In this document: piece after piece, positions 62,008 through 64,000 of the stretch
Layout of the letters: every line of letters starts with the position of its first letter
Numbering within the stretch: position 1 is the stretch's first letter
Assembly (NCBI RefSeq): GCF_000337495.1
Contig: NZ_AOIS01000058.1
Coordinates: 147,312-211,311 of the forward strand
From: Haloterrigena salina JCM 13891
GTDB taxonomy: Archaea; Halobacteriota; Halobacteria; Halobacteriales; Natrialbaceae
Direction: 5' to 3'
DNA: 64,000 nt
Made by a program: the position numbers and the translations under genes
The notes under the pieces: generated by a model
Database searches by the model: none
Told to the model about the DNA's origin: nothing
What the model saw: only the letters and a program-made list of their open reading frames with translations

Positions 62008-62571
62008 TCAGTCCCGGTCCGTCCACAGCCGCCAGAGCGCGCGGTACAGCGCCCACATATCGCAGTCGAATCGGTCCGCCAGCGAGCGACAGGTCTCGAG
62101 GTACGTCTCGTAGTCCGCGACCGACGGCGGCTCGGGATACGGTTCGGACAGCTCTCCGCAGTCGGCGAGTACTGTCCACTCGCGATCGCCGACGACGATG
62201 CACCGCTGGGGGTTGGCAAAGAACAGGAACGCCGACGCCACCGGGACGTCGACGCCCTCGAGGGCGGTCAGTCGGTCGATTCGATCGGCGGGATCGGTCG
62301 CCGCCGCGACGTCGGTGATCGCGTCCCGGGCGGTCTCGAACTCGTTTCGTCCGAATCGCTCCTCGCGCTCCCGACGGCGGGCGTCGGGGATCGCACCGAG
62401 GAGTCGCCGGTAGTACCACTGGACGACCCACTCGGCGTCGCGGCGGCCGAACTCGCCCGCGGCGAACGCGCCCGGAAGCGTCTCGATCGACTCCCGTTCG
62501 ACGGGGTAGAGGGGTTCGCGCTCGCGGTACTCGTCGGCGTTCGCCTCGACCACCGATCGGGTGAGCTCCAT
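62008..62571 (-). CDS. Conserved haloarchaeal hypothetical protein
   Basis: This 187-residue acidic protein starts at ATG 62571 (MELTRSVVEANADEY); an upstream ATG at 62592 would add seven residues. It has a helical-looking pattern with conserved-type Trp and Tyr (EWVVQWYYRRLLGAIP, CDMWALYRALWRLW) but no motif I can name. It is 13 bases from the convergent amphi-Trp gene. I see no signal or membrane segment. Confidence 0.8.
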   Translation of the reverse strand: MELTRSVVEANADEYREREPLYPVERESIETLPGAFAAGEFGRRDAEWVVQWYYRRLLGAIPDARRREREERFGRNEFETARDAITDVAAATDPADRIDRLTALEGVDVPVASAFLFFANPQRCIVVGDREWTVLADCGELSEPYPEPPSVADYETYLETCRSLADRFDCDMWALYRALWRLWTDRD

Positions 62572-62592
62572 CGCCGTGGTACAATTTGTCAC

Positions 62593-62792
62593 GCATGGCC
62601 GTGAGCGTTCCCCCTCTTGGCCTCGCTACGGCGATGGACGGCGGAGTCGACCTGGCGTTCGTCCGAAACGGGTCGCGCCCGTCCGGTAATCGGTATCGAT
62701 TTTCGTGATATGTGCTAGAAAGACTCATGAACACGGACGAAGTCCATCTACGTGGCACCGAACCGCAGGCCGACAGCTAGCAACTCAGACCA
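62593..62792. other. Spacer upstream of formate dehydrogenase
   Basis: These 200 bases are the shared divergent upstream region. An AT-richer patch (TATCGATTTTCGTGATATG, about 62695-62713) is the likely promoter of the formate dehydrogenase gene. Confidence 0.5.
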
Positions 62793-64000
62793 ATGTCCAG
62801 CGATCAGCAAGAGCACCACGATCCGGTCGAGACGATCTGCCCGTACTGCGGCGTCGGGTGTGGCATTCAGATTCAACAGGGCGACGACCCCGGCGACGTC
62901 CAGTTCATGCCGTGGGGCGACGCGCCGGTCAACGAGGGCCGCATCTGCATCAAGGGCGGCGCGGCGACGGAGGTAATCGACCACGAAGACCGGCTCACCG
63001 AACCGCAAATCAAGGAGGACGGCGAGTTCCGCGAGGCAACGTGGGAGGAGGCCTACGAGTACGTCGTCAACGAACTCGAGCGGATCCGCGAGGAACACGG
63101 TCCGGACGCGACGGGCTTCTTCGGCTCCTCGAAGACGATGAACGAGGAGAACTACCTCCTCCAGAAGCTCGCGCGCCGGTACGGGACGAACAACGTCGAC
63201 AACTGTACGCGGATGTGCCACGCCTCGACGGTCTGGGCGCTGCGGACCAGTCTGGGCGCCGGCGCGATGACCAACAGCATGCGCGACCTCCGCGAGGAGT
63301 GTGACCTGTTCTGGATTCAGGGCGCGAATCCCGGCGAGCAACACCCCATCGCCAACAGCCAGTACTTCCGGCAGGCGGTCCTGGACGGCGCGACCGTGAT
63401 TCAGGTCGATCCGCACGCGAACAAGACGACGCGGTCGTTCCAGATCGACGACACGGAGCGCCACCAGCACCTTCAGCTGAACCCCGGCACCGACATCCCG
63501 CTGCTGAACATCGTCCTGAAGACGATCCTCGAGCACCACGAGGAGAATCCCGACGACGGCTGGATCGACGAGGAGTTCGTCGAAGAGCGCACGAAGGGGT
63601 TCGACCACCTGAAGGACACGCTCGAAGACTTCGACAAGGAGGCCGCGGCCGAGGAGTGTGGCCTCCCGCTCGAGGAGATCGAACGCGCCGCCGAAAAGTA
63701 CGCCACGGCGGACAACGCGGCCATCTTCACCGGGATGGGGATGAGCCAGCACGCCTGCGGCGTCGACAACGTGCAAAACGAGATCAACCTGGCGCTGATC
63801 ACCGGCAACATCGGTCGTCCCGGGACCGGTGTCAACCCGCTGCGCGGCCAGAACAACGTCCAGGGGACCTGCGACGTCGGCGCGATGCCGAACGTCCTCC
63901 CGGGCTATCAGCTGGTCGACGACGACGAGGCCCGCGAGTCCGTCGAGGACGTCTGGGGGTTCGAGATTCCGGACGAGCCGGGACTGACGAACGTCGAGAT
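62793..64000 (+). CDS. Formate dehydrogenase alpha subunit, molybdopterin/selenocysteine-type family (3' partial)
   Basis: 402 codons are visible from ATG 62793. The N-terminal [4Fe-4S] motif has Cys16, Cys19, Cys23 and Cys52 (CPYCGVGC and GRICIKG). The catalytic position, selenocysteine 140 in E. coli FdhF, is Cys142 here (RMCHAST), so it is a cysteine-type formate dehydrogenase. The GANPGEQHP and NPLRGQNNVQG blocks are typical of the FdhF/FdhA family. It oxidises formate to CO2, passing electrons to a partner that would lie downstream or elsewhere. The gene runs off the window end. Confidence 0.93.
   Translation, partial: MSSDQQEHHDPVETICPYCGVGCGIQIQQGDDPGDVQFMPWGDAPVNEGRICIKGGAATEVIDHEDRLTEPQIKEDGEFREATWEEAYEYVVNELERIREEHGPDATGFFGSSKTMNEENYLLQKLARRYGTNNVDNCTRMCHASTVWALRTSLGAGAMTNSMRDLREECDLFWIQGANPGEQHPIANSQYFRQAVLDGATVIQVDPHANKTTRSFQIDDTERHQHLQLNPGTDIPLLNIVLKTILEHHEENPDDGWIDEEFVEERTKGFDHLKDTLEDFDKEAAAEECGLPLEEIERAAEKYATADNAAIFTGMGMSQHACGVDNVQNEINLALITGNIGRPGTGVNPLRGQNNVQGTCDVGAMPNVLPGYQLVDDDEARESVEDVWGFEIPDEPGLTNVE

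Noticed and set aside
1-64000. CRISPR arrays, insertion sequences, rRNA or integrase genes
   Set aside because: I found no regularly spaced repeats, transposase-like proteins or rRNA-like stretches. The tandem repeats at 4666 and 16308 have no spacers.

Overview
The window is a stretch of haloarchaeal chromosome. It is strongly GC-rich by eye, its proteins are rich in Asp and Glu, and many families are typical of halophilic archaea: CetZ, HalOD1, bacterio-opsin-activator HTH, PGF-CTERM sorting, Tat lipoproteins, F420 biosynthesis and archaeosine synthesis. The gene content resembles Natrinema/Haloterrigena-type Natrialbales, but that placement is inference. I saw no rRNA, tRNA, CRISPR array, transposase or integrase. 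Genes are packed on both strands, many promoters look leaderless, and the first and last genes are cut by the window edges.

Layout. 1-3243: a dockerin-bearing PhoX-type phosphatase followed by a surface-anchored cohesin-like protein. 3346-12987: MetY, small conserved proteins, a TrkA/RAM-domain module, an SLC13 permease with RCK_C domains, thymidylate kinase, an NDUFA9-like protein and CetZ. 13142-18863: F420 biosynthesis (cofC, cofG, cofH), interrupted by a lipoprotein carrying a perfect internal 66-bp duplication and by an SDR. 19134-24933: purC, small proteins (one MoaD/SAMP-like), formamidase-like protein, a DUF2267 remnant and purU. 25123-31530: a probable metal-homeostasis block with two FAD proteins, a CobW GTPase with its small partner, and a FeoB-like transporter preceded by a 28-codon leader reading frame. 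31609-32553: purS-purQ. 32698-40702: signal transduction and tRNA modification: a large PAS/GAF histidine kinase, RaSEA, HalOD1, an HTH regulator, a zinc-finger protein and a LOV-containing Bat-like regulator. 40801-50395: DUF1328 protein, tungsten aldehyde oxidoreductase, two methyltransferases and two incomplete NMT1-type ABC importers, one encoding a winged-helix/substrate-binding-protein fusion. 50668-54839: quinoprotein dehydrogenase operon. 54975-64000: two CaCA-type antiporters, a GlcG-like protein, formaldehyde dehydrogenase, a second CobW with Cys-rich small proteins, an ArsR-like regulator, and the start of a formate dehydrogenase.

The most interesting system is a possible one-carbon/alcohol oxidation route. 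A PQQ quinoprotein carries the Asp-Tyr-Asp signature of lanthanide-dependent alcohol dehydrogenases and sits next to a Tat-exported blue-copper protein. A glutathione-independent-type formaldehyde dehydrogenase and a molybdopterin formate dehydrogenase follow within 12 kb. A formamidase-like enzyme, PurU and a tungsten aldehyde oxidoreductase elsewhere in the window also touch formate or aldehydes. Other leads are the cytosolic HTH-SBP fusion regulator, the dockerin/cohesin phosphatase pair, the LOV-Bat protein, and a cluster of five hairpins between convergent genes.
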